From Gordonia neofelifaecis NRRL B-59395 (lineage in GTDB: Bacteria > Actinomycetota > Actinomycetes > Mycobacteriales > Mycobacteriaceae), in contig NZ_AEUD01000001.1 in NCBI RefSeq assembly GCF_000192435.1, positions 372,001-436,000 of the forward strand: DNA of 64,000 nucleotides, written 5' to 3'. The notes under the pieces were generated by a model. It ran no database searches, was not told where the DNA came from, and saw only the letters and a list, made by a program, of their open reading frames with translations. The translations under genes and the position numbers were made by a program. Below are positions 1-9,918 of the stretch, piece after piece (the first letter of the stretch is position 1; every line of letters begins with the position of its first letter).

Positions 1-753
1 GAGGTCCGAAGCACGTTGGTGTCGGAGAACGTCTACCGGCGGTTCCCGAGGCCACGTCTGCGGTCGCTTCTTGAAGCGATCGAGAACGAGTACCGGGCCG
101 AGACCGGTCAACCTCAAGTGCCGCGCAGTGGCCTTCCGATCGAGCACATCCTGCCTCAGAAGTGGGAGGAGAACTGGCCCGTAGGCGACGATGCCGCGGC
201 GCTCAGACGCCAGGACCATGTGCATCGCCTCGGAAATCTGACGTTGTTGACCCAGAAGCTCAACTCAAAGGTGTCGAACTCACCGTGGCCGATCAAGCGC
301 TCGGCGTTGCTCCAGAACAACACCCTCACGCTCACCGGCAGACTCATTGAGTCGACGAGTGGCGCCGAATGGGACGAGGAGATGATCGACCAGCGGACTG
401 AATCGATGATCGACACCTTGTTGACCGTGTGGCCGGTGCCGGATGGTCATACGGGCACGGTGCTCGACCCGCAATCTAAACCACAGGAGTGGGTGGAGCT
501 CAAGCATCTGATCGACGCCGGCTTGCTGGCCCCGGGGGAGGTCGTCCAGCCAGTTTCACAAGACTTGGCGGGAACCCGGGCAATCGTGACGGCGCACGGA
601 ACGCTTGCACTCGACGGGCGTGAGTTCAGCACGCCCTCTGGCGCCGGTCACCACGTGCGGAAGCGTGCCACCAACGGGTGGCATTTCTGGGTCCTCGACG
701 ACGGACGGAAGCTCAACGACCTGCGAGCGGACTTCCTCGCTTCGAAAGGATAG
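1..753 (+). CDS. GmrSD-like type IV restriction protein, C-terminal part (5' end outside window)
   Basis: The reading frame is open from the first base, so only the C-terminal part is seen; the TTG at 16 is probably an internal codon. About residues 42-85 (counted from that TTG) form a DUF1524/GmrD-type HNH nuclease: IEHILPQKW, then HRLGNLTLL, then a conserved Asn. The last 85 residues look like a RAMA domain (restriction enzyme and adenine methylase associated): GLLAPGE, SPSGAG-like turn, NGWHFWVLDDGR. Known GmrSD proteins join a DUF262 NTP-dependent domain to this HNH domain and cut modified phage DNA; the DUF262 half would lie upstream. The RAMA tail may read DNA modification, which is inference. 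It lies beside other defence-type genes. Confidence 0.8.
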   Translation, partial: EVRSTLVSENVYRRFPRPRLRSLLEAIENEYRAETGQPQVPRSGLPIEHILPQKWEENWPVGDDAAALRRQDHVHRLGNLTLLTQKLNSKVSNSPWPIKRSALLQNNTLTLTGRLIESTSGAEWDEEMIDQRTESMIDTLLTVWPVPDGHTGTVLDPQSKPQEWVELKHLIDAGLLAPGEVVQPVSQDLAGTRAIVTAHGTLALDGREFSTPSGAGHHVRKRATNGWHFWVLDDGRKLNDLRADFLASKG

Positions 754-792
754 CCTCCGCCGTTACGTCGGGGTCTGTACGCAGGCCAGTCC

Positions 793-1923
793 CTACCCCT
801 GCAGCCGCTTCAGCGCAGCACTCAACCGCTCAACGGTCCCATCCACATCCATCAGCTTGTCCACGCCGAACAGGCCGATGCGCAGCGATGAGTAGTCCTC
901 GCCCTCGCCGCACTGCAGCGGGACGCCGGCGGCGATCTGCAGACCGACCTCCTTGAACGCGGCGCCGGTCTTGCGGGTGGCGTCGTCGGTGAAGGCGACG
1001 ACCACCGTCGCGGCATCGAAGCCCTCGGCGGCGACCGACGGCATGCCGTGTGCGGCGAGCAACTCGCGGACGCGGGTACCCAGCTCGATCTGGCGCTTGC
1101 GCAGTTCTTCGACGCCGAGGTCGACGGTCTTCTGCATGAGCTCGACGTTGTGCGCAAGCGAGTCGGTGGGCATCGTCGCGTGGTACGGCGCCTGGCCGTC
1201 GACGTACGAGTCGCTGATCGACAGCCACTTGCGCAGGTCCATCGCGAAGCTGGTGGACGTCGAGTTGAGGACGGCGTCGCGGCCGCGCTCCCGCAGCATC
1301 ACGTAGCCGGCGCACGGGGTGCCGCTCCAGCCCTTCTGAGGGGCGGTGAGGAGGACGTCGACGTCGATCGCCTCCATGTCGACCCACAGCGCGCCGGATG
1401 CAACGCAATCGAGGACGAACAGTCCACCGACCTCGTGGACTGCGGTGGCGAGAGTCGTCAGGTAGTCGTCGGGCAGCACGATGCCGGACGCGGTCTCGAC
1501 GTGGGGCGCGAAGACGATCTCCGGGCGCTGCTCGCGGATCGCGGCGACGACCTCGTCGATCGGTGCCGGGGCCCACGCGGTCTGGTGCGCGTCGCTCGTC
1601 GGACGAGCCATGCACACGGTCACCTGATCGGTGATGCCGCCGGCCTCGAGGATCTGCGACCACCGGAAGGAGAACAGGCCGTTGCGCACGACGAGCGCAC
1701 GACGACCGGTCGCCAGCTGACGGGCGACGGCCTCCATGCCGTAGGTGCCGCCGCCAGGCACGACAGCGACGCTGCCTGCCTGGTAGGTGGTGCGCAGGAT
1801 GCCGAGAAGATCCTGCATGACGCCGATGAACCGCTTGGACATGTGGTTCAGGGAGCGGTCGGTGAACACCACCGAGTACTCGAGCAGGCCGTCCGGATCG
1901 ATGTCGTCATGAGGAAGAGTCAC
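793..1923 (-). CDS. Class V aminotransferase (alanine-glyoxylate / serine-pyruvate type)
   Basis: A PLP enzyme of fold type I, 376 residues, the usual length for the alanine-glyoxylate aminotransferase family. The N-terminal part has the VPGGGTYGMEA stretch that binds the cofactor phosphate, then VLDCVASGA with the cofactor-contacting Asp, and APQKGWSG, where the Lys should form the Schiff base. The C-terminal small domain ends in LRIGLFG. The start is a GTG without a strong ribosome site, so the N-terminus is uncertain. It likely moves an amino group between a small amino acid and glyoxylate or pyruvate; the substrate cannot be read from sequence. It is a metabolic gene set among restriction-type genes and stands alone. 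Confidence 0.85.
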   Translation of the reverse strand: MTLPHDDIDPDGLLEYSVVFTDRSLNHMSKRFIGVMQDLLGILRTTYQAGSVAVVPGGGTYGMEAVARQLATGRRALVVRNGLFSFRWSQILEAGGITDQVTVCMARPTSDAHQTAWAPAPIDEVVAAIREQRPEIVFAPHVETASGIVLPDDYLTTLATAVHEVGGLFVLDCVASGALWVDMEAIDVDVLLTAPQKGWSGTPCAGYVMLRERGRDAVLNSTSTSFAMDLRKWLSISDSYVDGQAPYHATMPTDSLAHNVELMQKTVDLGVEELRKRQIELGTRVRELLAAHGMPSVAAEGFDAATVVVAFTDDATRKTGAAFKEVGLQIAAGVPLQCGEGEDYSSLRIGLFGVDKLMDVDGTVERLSAALKRLQG

Positions 1924-2025
1924 CCGTCCAGGGTCTCATGTCGTGGTCGTTCGCACGTAGTCGGCCTGGAGCGATCGCAGCTGGGCGAGGGTTCGCCACC
2001 TCGGTATCCACATTGCCCGCGCGGC

Positions 2026-3654
2026 CTATCTCAGCCGAACGTTGGAGAAGTACTCGGAGTGGCCCGACACGTTTGCCGTGACGTCGTGATCCTTGATCTT
2101 CGGAAAGCTTGAGCCGAAGCCGTACAGACCCAGCGGCCTACTACCGGCTTGGGCTGATTGGTAGGCGAACTTCAGAACCTTGTCGTTCTTAGACATGTAG
2201 TTATGCACGCACTCATCCACGGCGTCGTTCAGGGGACGCCAATCGCCCTTGGCTCCTTCTGCGGCTCCGAGTACATGCAGTGCTTGGATTCGCGGTGCAC
2301 CCGCGCTGGTGCCGAGGGTCTCAGTTGCGGTGATCATCGCTCGGGCACCTAGACTGTGGCCGACCAGTATGTAACGCTCCGCAGTCGTCCGCGCAATCAC
2401 ACCGGCGAGCGCGACGCCTGTGCGGTCGGCCCGAACAAGTGCGGTGTGCCACGGATTTTTGACGACCTCGGTGCCGATGAAAAGCGCACCGGCCACTGGC
2501 ACCTTCTTGGCGGCGACCTTGCCGGCCCGCGCCGCTGCGCCGGCCACTCCAGCGGCAGCCTGTTGGGCCCCGATGCCCTTCAGCGCGAGCTTGCTGAGTG
2601 CTTTCAGTTCCTTACTGCCCCAATGCACGCGGTAGATCGGCGAATCAGGATAACGACGTTCCACCATCTGCATCGCGGCACTCCATTCGGTGTCGCTCTC
2701 CGTCAGGAAGCCGCGCGCGACGATCACGGGGGTTCCGGTGCCGTCGCGAAACTTCTTGATACTGAACGAAGGGTCCTCGCCGATGTAGGAGTTGGTGATG
2801 ATGCTGCCCATTGCTCCGCCCAGCGCGGCGCCGGCGGCAGTGACGACATATGTCCCGCCGACCATGCCGAATGCGAGGGCTCCTCCGCTCGCGACGGAAC
2901 CTCCGCCGAGCAAGGCGAGACCGTAACTGGTCGCGGCAGCGCCGGTGTACCCAGCCAGACTTCCGATAGCTCCGCCGATCGCCGGCGCGGCGAGCATGCC
3001 GCCCGTCGCCACGACGCCAGCTCCTGCTCCGATCGCCATCGCAACCTTGGACAACCGGGAGAGGTTTCGCTCGTCGAACTCGTGCAACTGCGCGTAGTCG
3101 GCGATGTCGTCGACCTTCTCCGTGGCGCGCTCGAAGCTAGGGATGTCGTGCCGATGCTCGGCACAGAAGCGAGGTACTCGCACCGCTCCCGGCCGGCGGA
3201 TCGCCATGTAGGTGCAGTTCGGGGCGGCACAGGTGAGGGTCGGCGTCCCACATTCCTGACACAGGTACGTCGGGACGCGTGTCGCTGAGGACTTGACACT
3301 GCGATGATTGGCGAGCGTGTAGCACCCCGAGCAGTAGTCAGACTTCAGTTTGTCGCCGGGTGCTTCCACCAGAGGAGCCAACTCCTTGACGACCTTTTCG
3401 TGGGCAGCAGCTTGCTTCAGATGACTTTGTTTCTTGTCGGCAGCCTTCGAACGTCGGTACAGCTTCTCGTGACGGGCGTACGCCCACGTGTTGTGCACGA
3501 GTGCCCGGTTCTCGGTCATCAGGTTGTCGCCGTCGACGACAGGTTCGACATCGCTCAGGTCGCCGGAGACAGTGAGACGGAAGCCGAGAGGGGAACGAAC
3601 TTCACATGACATTCCCGAATGAGATGCCGGCGTGAACGTGAGTGTGGTGGGCAT
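2026..3654 (-). CDS. DUF726 alpha/beta-hydrolase with zinc ribbons and membrane segments
   Basis: A 542-residue protein. Residues 108-165 carry several Cys pairs (108/111, 132/135, 142/147, plus C164 and H167), a likely zinc-ribbon module. Residues 203-290 are very rich in Gly and Ala and hydrophobic, probably two or three membrane-inserted or hairpin helices. The C-terminal third is a hydrolase-like domain of the DUF726/TMCO4 type, with a GHSLG nucleophile elbow at 432-436 and a late conserved His near the end (SGHSEYF). It may act on membrane lipids. The ATG is preceded by a GCGAGGA ribosome site. It lies 74 bp downstream of the DUF4011 helicase and on the same strand, so a shared transcript and defence role are plausible but inferred. 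Confidence 0.75.
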   Translation of the reverse strand: MPTTLTFTPASHSGMSCEVRSPLGFRLTVSGDLSDVEPVVDGDNLMTENRALVHNTWAYARHEKLYRRSKAADKKQSHLKQAAAHEKVVKELAPLVEAPGDKLKSDYCSGCYTLANHRSVKSSATRVPTYLCQECGTPTLTCAAPNCTYMAIRRPGAVRVPRFCAEHRHDIPSFERATEKVDDIADYAQLHEFDERNLSRLSKVAMAIGAGAGVVATGGMLAAPAIGGAIGSLAGYTGAAATSYGLALLGGGSVASGGALAFGMVGGTYVVTAAGAALGGAMGSIITNSYIGEDPSFSIKKFRDGTGTPVIVARGFLTESDTEWSAAMQMVERRYPDSPIYRVHWGSKELKALSKLALKGIGAQQAAAGVAGAAARAGKVAAKKVPVAGALFIGTEVVKNPWHTALVRADRTGVALAGVIARTTAERYILVGHSLGARAMITATETLGTSAGAPRIQALHVLGAAEGAKGDWRPLNDAVDECVHNYMSKNDKVLKFAYQSAQAGSRPLGLYGFGSSFPKIKDHDVTANVSGHSEYFSNVRLR

Positions 3655-3728
3655 AGGTCCTCGCGTGATGTAAGAGGTGGTGGTTGAGGATTGATCGCTA
3701 GTTCGGGTGAGGGTTCTGAGACAGACGT

Positions 3729-6700
3729 TCAGCGGGCGGCCCGGTAGACACCGTCGTCGAAGGTGATCTGGCCTGTTTGAAGTGCCAGGTCAAGACACGA
3801 CTCGAGACGATCTCTCGAAGGCTGCGCAAGTCGTGTCAGGCCGAATTCGCCAAGAGCCGCGCGAACCACCTGCTCCGCGTCCTTTCGACGGCCATCGGCC
3901 GCGTAGACGAGGGCATTGATGATCTCCTCCGGGGCGATCTCGTCGAGTGCGCGCTTGTCGTCGCCGACAGCGGGAACTCGGAATGCCGACCACGTACCCG
4001 GATCGAGCTGGACCGGCCACACGAACGACCCCAGATCTCCGTACTTGATCAGGTTCGACGGCAGCAGAGTCTCGACGAACTGCCTGCGGCGTCCGTGAGC
4101 CTTCTCGAATCCGAAGCGGCGCACGATGCTTCCGCTGAGGGCGGTCAGTTCGATCGGCCCGCAGGTGTTGACGGTGTCGATCAATGCGTTGCGAATCGTG
4201 GCGCGCAGGGCCGCGTCGTCGGTGTTCTCCAGATCGTCGCGGGAACCGAGCGGTGTGGTCGGTACCTGCTGATACACCTGCTTGACGGGCACGCGAGACG
4301 TCGGCTCGTCGATCGTCGCGGCCGCGGTGCTCGCGATGACCAACGATGGTTGGGATGCCGGGGCGTCGTCGTACCCCTCGGGGGCCTCCGAGGGGATGGG
4401 GGATTCGAGGACGGTCTTGGATTCGGGCGCCGAAACGTCTGCAGGATCCTCGGATTCCTCGACGGCAGGAGCCGCAACGACTTCGTCCGCGGGTGACGAT
4501 TCGTCATCGACCGGCACGTCGTGGGGCCGCTCGCCGTTCGCGGACGCGGCTGCGACTCGCTCGGCCGCAGCCTGTTCAGCGGCAGCACGTTCGGCTTCCG
4601 CCCGCTCCTCCTCGGCCACCTCCACAGCTGCCCGCACCTGAGCGATCGCGGACTGGGAGTCGCTCAGCCACTCCGGCAGCCAGACGCGCAGCACGCTGCT
4701 CCAGCCCATGCGGTCGTGCAGGAGACCGGGCATCACGTCGCGGTCCGTGACGGTCTCGCGGCGATCCCACCGCGGCCCGTCGAGCATGACGGCGACCTGC
4801 CACCGCTCCGACTGCGGCGAGCGGACGGCGATGTCGACCACGAAGTCCGACATCCCGTAGTTCTGCTGGACCTCGAATCCGTTGTCGCGCAGCGTGTCCG
4901 CGATCTGCGTCTGCAGGGAGTCGGAGCTCTTCGGGTCGAAGGTCTCGGTGCCGGAGGTCTGGGCCGCGGCGGCTTCGAGGTAGCCGCGCAGGTGCGCCAT
5001 GCCGATCGAACGCGTCCGGCTCAAGTCGATGTCGGTCGGGTCGAACGAGCTGAACACGACCACCTTGCGCTTGGCGCGAGTGACGGCGACGTTGAGCCGC
5101 TTCTCGCCGCCGGCGCGTGTGAGCGGACCGAAGTTCAGCGGCATCTGCGAGTCGCCGGGCCGCTTCGAGAACGCGGTCGAGAACAGGATCACGTCGCGCT
5201 CGTCGCCCTGGACGTTCTCCAGATTCTTGACGAACAGACCGTCGACGGCGTCGGCGTCCAACAGATCCAGAATGGTCTCGTCCTTCGTCGCCTCCAGCAG
5301 ATTGAGGACCATGTCCTGCTGCTGGCGGTTGAAGGTGACGATGCCGATGCTGCGCTGCGGAGGAGTGGCGTGGACGAGGCGTCGAACTTCCGCGACGATC
5401 GCGTCGGCTTCGACGCGGTTGGTGCGGTAGTCGTTCTTCGTGTCCTCGCGGTTGAAGTGACCGTCGACGCGGCGCCACTCGATCCCGGCGTCGGCACTTC
5501 GTCCCGGGCTGGGCAGACTGGCGAGCTTGGAGTCGTAGTACTTCTCGTTCGAGAACGCGATCAGCGACTCGTCCTGACTCCGGTAGTGCCAGGTGAGTGG
5601 GAGTCGGGGCACGCCGGATTCGACGCACTCGGTGAGGATGCTCTCGAGATCTTCGGGAACCGATTCCTCAAGATCCTCCTCGTCCTCGGCGTCACCGCCG
5701 GAGGCGACGCCGATCATCGTGGGCGGCATCTGCTTCGAATCGCCGACGATGACCGCGGACTTCGCGCGTCCGAGGGCGCCGATGGACTGAGCGACGGTGA
5801 CCTGGGAGGCCTCGTCGAAGACGACGACGTCGAAGGTGATGGAGCCCGGCGGCACATACTGCGCCAGTGAGCTCGGACTGACGAGGAAACACGGTGCGGC
5901 GGCCTGGATCTCGGGGCCGTACTTGTGGACAAGCGACCGCACGGTCGATGCATTGCGCTTGCCGCCGAGCGCGCGATGGAGATCGCCGAACTTCCCGGTG
6001 AGGCGATCGGGATCGAAGGAGCGCTGGGCGGCGAGCTGCGCGGGGAGCGCGTCGGCGAGCAGGTCACGGATCCTGTCTGACGCGGCGGCGAAGTCGCCGA
6101 CGTTGCCGTCCTGTTTGGCCTGAACGAACTCGGTGAGACCGCCATGCGCCAACCGCTCGCGGACGGAGGTCCGGGCGAGGCCGGCGAGGAATCGCGCCTC
6201 GCCCTCGGCTGCGGGGGTGCGGCCGGCGAGGAGGTCGTCGGCGATGGCGTCGAGCCCCGCGTTCCGCAAGGGCCGGAGCTGGTTCTGCAGGGTGACGTAT
6301 CGCCGCACGACCGCCGCGCCGCGGTCAGTGATGTCCGACGACCACGCCGCGTGGGTCTGGTCCCACGCGTCGAGCCAACGACGACCGCCGCGCCACCGGG
6401 CCTGGGAGTCGATCGTGGCACCGAGGACTCCGACCCAGGACCGCCACGCGGCCCCGAGCTCGGACAGCACGTCGAGGGTCTGTGGGCCCACCGCGCTCTC
6501 GGCTCGCAGCGCCTGCCACTCGCGGGGGTGGTTCCGGGCGAACTCGAACACCGTCGACAGCCGCGCGGCGACGCCTTCGAGGATGGTGCGAGCGGCGGGG
6601 TCGAGCGGATCCCACGTGGTCGGGAGGTGGCTCCCGAGCACGTCGGCGACGGAAGCGCGGAGGCTCTGGTGCTCGGCGCGCAATCCGGGGATCGAGTCGA

Positions 6701-9700
6701 GGAGAGGCAGAGCGTCCTCGAGCGTGACGTCGACACCAGGGTTGAGGACCGCGCGCAGCAGGACCGTGGCCTGCTCGGCGCGCTTGCGCTTACCGAGCAT
6801 TCCGTGTTGCGAGTCGCGGATCGCGGTGGCGATCGTCGCCGCGTCGCCGGTGGTGAGGAAGGTCGGGATGAAGCGATCGGTGTACGGCCGCGTGCGCTCG
6901 ATGAATGTCGTGAATTGGCCGGTGCAGTGCTGATACTGCTGCTGCCAGGCCGGATTCTGGAACCTGACGAGTTCGTCCGCCGTCACGACCGGCGAGCCGG
7001 CCTCCCACCGTGCATGGGCGACGAGCGTGTCGATCGCGTCGGGATCGTCGAGCGTACCGGCGATGCGTTCCGCGGCCGGGTCGGCGTGAAGTGCGGAAAG
7101 AGCTCGCCCGGCCCGGGCGCATTCCGCAGCGAGCACATCGTCGGTCCCGACCTCGGCGCCGATCACCCACGGGCTGTCGAGGACGGTGTCGGCCGGTCTG
7201 GCGGTGCGGCCGAAGTCGAGCAGGGCGTCGCGCACGACGCGCATCTGCTCGGCCGAGGTGGTCGCGGCGAACGTCATCGGAATGTCGAGATACGGACTGT
7301 CCGGGTTGCTCGCGACCGCCTGCGCCGCGCTCCACAGCGAGTCGTCGGCGGCGTTGCGGTCGTGAATGAGGCCCGGATACACGTCGAGAGTCTGATGCCG
7401 GACACGCCAGGTCGCGACTTCGGTGTCCCAGGTGCGCTGGTTGTAGTCGGCCTTGAACTCGAGGGCGTCCTTCAACTGCTTGCGGATGTTCTCACTCTTC
7501 TGCGCGGCACCGTGCAGGTCGAGCGTGAAGGGCGCCAGTCCGACGGCCTCCAGACGTCGCTTCACGACCTGCAGCGCGGCCTGCTTCTCCGCGACGAACA
7601 GAACGGTCCGTCCGGCAGCGAGGTTCCGGGCGATCAGGTTGGTGATGGTCTGGGACTTGCCCGTGCCGGGAGGTCCCTCGAGGACGAACGTGCGTCCCGC
7701 CGCGGAGAGCTCGATCGCCTTCAGCTGCGAGCCGTCGTAGTGGACGGGCAGCGGATGCGTGGTCTCGCGCGGTTTGAACGCGTCGAGCGGCTCGTCGGAG
7801 GTGGCCTCGGGATCGATGAACGTCTCACCCGCGGTGTGCGTGAGGTGGCGGACGAGTGGGCTCTGCTCCAGCGTGTCCCACGACTCCTGCAGGTCCTGCC
7901 ACAGGCCGAGGGTGCCGAACTTGAAGATCGCGATCGCCGCGGTCTCGTCGATCCGGAAGTCGAGGTTGTTGTGCAGCAACGCTTCGCGGATCGCGGACAG
8001 TGCGGCGGGGATGTCGATGCCGGACTCGTCGGTAGGCGGGTTGTTCAGGGCGTCGATGACGACGTTGTGCTTGACCCGCAGCCATTCGATGAGGCAGTGG
8101 TTGGGTGCGGCGATACCGGTGGTGTCGACGATGATCTCGTAGCGGCTCTTGCCGGTCCCGCCGACGACGCGGACCGGGAGGAGGAACAGCGGAGCGTTGG
8201 CCTCGCTGCCGGTCGTGGTGCGGTGGACGAGCGACCCGAACGCGATGAACAGGTTGGTGTTGCCCGTTTCTTCCAGGAGTGTGCGGGCGCTGCGCTGCAG
8301 GTGCTTCATCGTCGCGAGGTATTTCTGCTCGCTGACCATCGCGAAGACTTCGCGGCGCTTGGCGAGGACATCGATGAGCGCGTCTTCGCCGAGGTCGAAC
8401 GGCGAGCGGACGCCGCTGAGGACCTGCACGCCGCTGAAGTCGTCGCCGGGGCGGAGCGTCAGCTTCTTGCCCGCATGGACGAGATCGTCCGCCATGGCGA
8501 GTGCCTGTCCCGGCAGGACGAGATGAATCACCTCCCGCGACGGCTGCATGTTGAGCAGGCGATTACGGGTGCTGAGGTCGAGCAGTGCGCGCTTCCACTT
8601 CTTGACGCGAGTGGGGGCGTTGTCGGTGAGGTCGAGCACCTGGTCGTCGTCGCGGATCGCGGTCAGGGTGGCGGGCAGCGACAGATCACGAGTGGCCGCA
8701 GCCTTCGAGAGCTCGGCCTGCGCCATCTGCTGCTCGGTCTGCACGCCGGTCGCGAAGGGTGTGACACCGGCGTTGCCTGCCGCGCGGACGTCGAGGACGA
8801 ACATCAGGCTCGACGGATTCGCCAGGTGCTTCGCCGCCGCGTTGACCGCCTGGAGGAATGTGGGAGCGTTCTCACCGCCGTAGAAGGCGGCCTCCAGGAT
8901 CACCGCGCGGCCCGACTCGGCGAGGTTCAGCATCTTGTTGGGCTCATCGAGGACCGGGCGCGGCAAAGCGGTGTCCTCGCGCATGAATCCTACGAAGGCG
9001 TGACCCTTCGTCAGCCAGATCAGCGGGTTCAAGCCCGCTTGTTCGAGGCAGGCTGCGTACAGCACCGCAAGGTCGATACAGGTGCCGAACCGCTGATCGA
9101 GAACGTCCTGTGGACTGCGGATCTTCTGACCGAGGTTCTCGAACGACGCCGGCGGGTTGATGTAGCGGAGGTTCCGGGCACACAGAGCGGCGTAGACGGC
9201 GGCGGCGATGGTGCCGGCACGCTGGGGACCGCCCTGGTAGCCCTCGAGCGAATTGCTGCCGGTGGAGGTCTGGAGGATGTCCGACGCCTCGCTGAGCAGG
9301 GCGTGCACCCCGGCCGTGTTCGGCTGGACGAACGATGCGAGCGATTCGAAACAGAAGGAGGCGGCGAACCATTCGTTCTGGGCGAGGAGTCGCAGCGGGA
9401 TGTCGACGGAGATCGACCGTTCGTCGACCCCGGCCGCGACGACGATCTGTGCGTCGTACGCCTCGTTGAGGGTGCTCAGGTGGTGGCGCGAGGGAGCGAC
9501 CGCGCGGATCAGTTCCCAGCGATGTGCTTCGCCCGGCGCGAGTCGCGGCAGCGTCTCCGACCACTCGGGAGCAGTGCCGTCCGCCAACCCGGACAGTCGT
9601 GCCGTCACGCGCAGGTCGTCGATCGGCCGATCGCTGACGTTCGTGATCTGAACCGACCGCAAGATCGGCACATTGTTGTGCAGCAGAGCGAGATTCGCGA

Positions 9701-9773
9701 TCGGGTGGGCAACCACCTCGAGTTCGAGCGCATCGTCGGACGCTTCATGACCGAGGACGAGAGAGGGGGTCAC
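3729..9773 (-). CDS. DUF4011 superfamily 1 helicase with transglutaminase-like and REase domains
   Basis: A very large protein of 2014 residues with the typical domain order of the DUF4011/DUF3320 helicase family. A beta-rich N-terminus leads to a transglutaminase-like region with Cys near 232 (RFGTCIDLA) and His near 258. DUF4011 starts near 390 (KRALLDLSTRNRLLNM). The SF1 helicase has Walker A GPPGTGKS near 700, Walker B VVFDEAS near 1320, and LTWHYRSQDE, VQGDERD and VAVTRAKR motifs. A Vsr/MTES_1575-like nuclease fold follows at about 1640-1720 (SDFVVDIAV, MLDGPRWD), then an Ala/Glu-rich linker and a C-terminal DUF3320 domain. Relatives occur in phage-defence islands. GTG start with GGGAG ribosome site. 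Confidence 0.9.
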   Translation of the reverse strand: MTPSLVLGHEASDDALELEVVAHPIANLALLHNNVPILRSVQITNVSDRPIDDLRVTARLSGLADGTAPEWSETLPRLAPGEAHRWELIRAVAPSRHHLSTLNEAYDAQIVVAAGVDERSISVDIPLRLLAQNEWFAASFCFESLASFVQPNTAGVHALLSEASDILQTSTGSNSLEGYQGGPQRAGTIAAAVYAALCARNLRYINPPASFENLGQKIRSPQDVLDQRFGTCIDLAVLYAACLEQAGLNPLIWLTKGHAFVGFMREDTALPRPVLDEPNKMLNLAESGRAVILEAAFYGGENAPTFLQAVNAAAKHLANPSSLMFVLDVRAAGNAGVTPFATGVQTEQQMAQAELSKAAATRDLSLPATLTAIRDDDQVLDLTDNAPTRVKKWKRALLDLSTRNRLLNMQPSREVIHLVLPGQALAMADDLVHAGKKLTLRPGDDFSGVQVLSGVRSPFDLGEDALIDVLAKRREVFAMVSEQKYLATMKHLQRSARTLLEETGNTNLFIAFGSLVHRTTTGSEANAPLFLLPVRVVGGTGKSRYEIIVDTTGIAAPNHCLIEWLRVKHNVVIDALNNPPTDESGIDIPAALSAIREALLHNNLDFRIDETAAIAIFKFGTLGLWQDLQESWDTLEQSPLVRHLTHTAGETFIDPEATSDEPLDAFKPRETTHPLPVHYDGSQLKAIELSAAGRTFVLEGPPGTGKSQTITNLIARNLAAGRTVLFVAEKQAALQVVKRRLEAVGLAPFTLDLHGAAQKSENIRKQLKDALEFKADYNQRTWDTEVATWRVRHQTLDVYPGLIHDRNAADDSLWSAAQAVASNPDSPYLDIPMTFAATTSAEQMRVVRDALLDFGRTARPADTVLDSPWVIGAEVGTDDVLAAECARAGRALSALHADPAAERIAGTLDDPDAIDTLVAHARWEAGSPVVTADELVRFQNPAWQQQYQHCTGQFTTFIERTRPYTDRFIPTFLTTGDAATIATAIRDSQHGMLGKRKRAEQATVLLRAVLNPGVDVTLEDALPLLDSIPGLRAEHQSLRASVADVLGSHLPTTWDPLDPAARTILEGVAARLSTVFEFARNHPREWQALRAESAVGPQTLDVLSELGAAWRSWVGVLGATIDSQARWRGGRRWLDAWDQTHAAWSSDITDRGAAVVRRYVTLQNQLRPLRNAGLDAIADDLLAGRTPAAEGEARFLAGLARTSVRERLAHGGLTEFVQAKQDGNVGDFAAASDRIRDLLADALPAQLAAQRSFDPDRLTGKFGDLHRALGGKRNASTVRSLVHKYGPEIQAAAPCFLVSPSSLAQYVPPGSITFDVVVFDEASQVTVAQSIGALGRAKSAVIVGDSKQMPPTMIGVASGGDAEDEEDLEESVPEDLESILTECVESGVPRLPLTWHYRSQDESLIAFSNEKYYDSKLASLPSPGRSADAGIEWRRVDGHFNREDTKNDYRTNRVEADAIVAEVRRLVHATPPQRSIGIVTFNRQQQDMVLNLLEATKDETILDLLDADAVDGLFVKNLENVQGDERDVILFSTAFSKRPGDSQMPLNFGPLTRAGGEKRLNVAVTRAKRKVVVFSSFDPTDIDLSRTRSIGMAHLRGYLEAAAAQTSGTETFDPKSSDSLQTQIADTLRDNGFEVQQNYGMSDFVVDIAVRSPQSERWQVAVMLDGPRWDRRETVTDRDVMPGLLHDRMGWSSVLRVWLPEWLSDSQSAIAQVRAAVEVAEEERAEAERAAAEQAAAERVAAASANGERPHDVPVDDESSPADEVVAAPAVEESEDPADVSAPESKTVLESPIPSEAPEGYDDAPASQPSLVIASTAAATIDEPTSRVPVKQVYQQVPTTPLGSRDDLENTDDAALRATIRNALIDTVNTCGPIELTALSGSIVRRFGFEKAHGRRRQFVETLLPSNLIKYGDLGSFVWPVQLDPGTWSAFRVPAVGDDKRALDEIAPEEIINALVYAADGRRKDAEQVVRAALGEFGLTRLAQPSRDRLESCLDLALQTGQITFDDGVYRAAR

Positions 9774-9918
9774 AGTGATCTCCTGGGAGCGCGTGAGGAC
9801 AGGATGAAAGCGGGAACCGGCGACGAGCTGACAGTGTCGGTCGTCGGACGTCGGCCAGCGGGTGCAGTCGGAGCCACGATCCTCCTGTTTGAGTGAGATG
9901 CCTTACTTGAGGGCTTCA

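Noticed and set aside
6144-9896. A 1250-codon frame on the plus strand opposite the DUF4011 helicase
   Set aside because: It is the complement of a well-supported helicase gene; its product is Arg/Asp/Gly-rich with no motif, as expected from antisense reading of GC-rich DNA.
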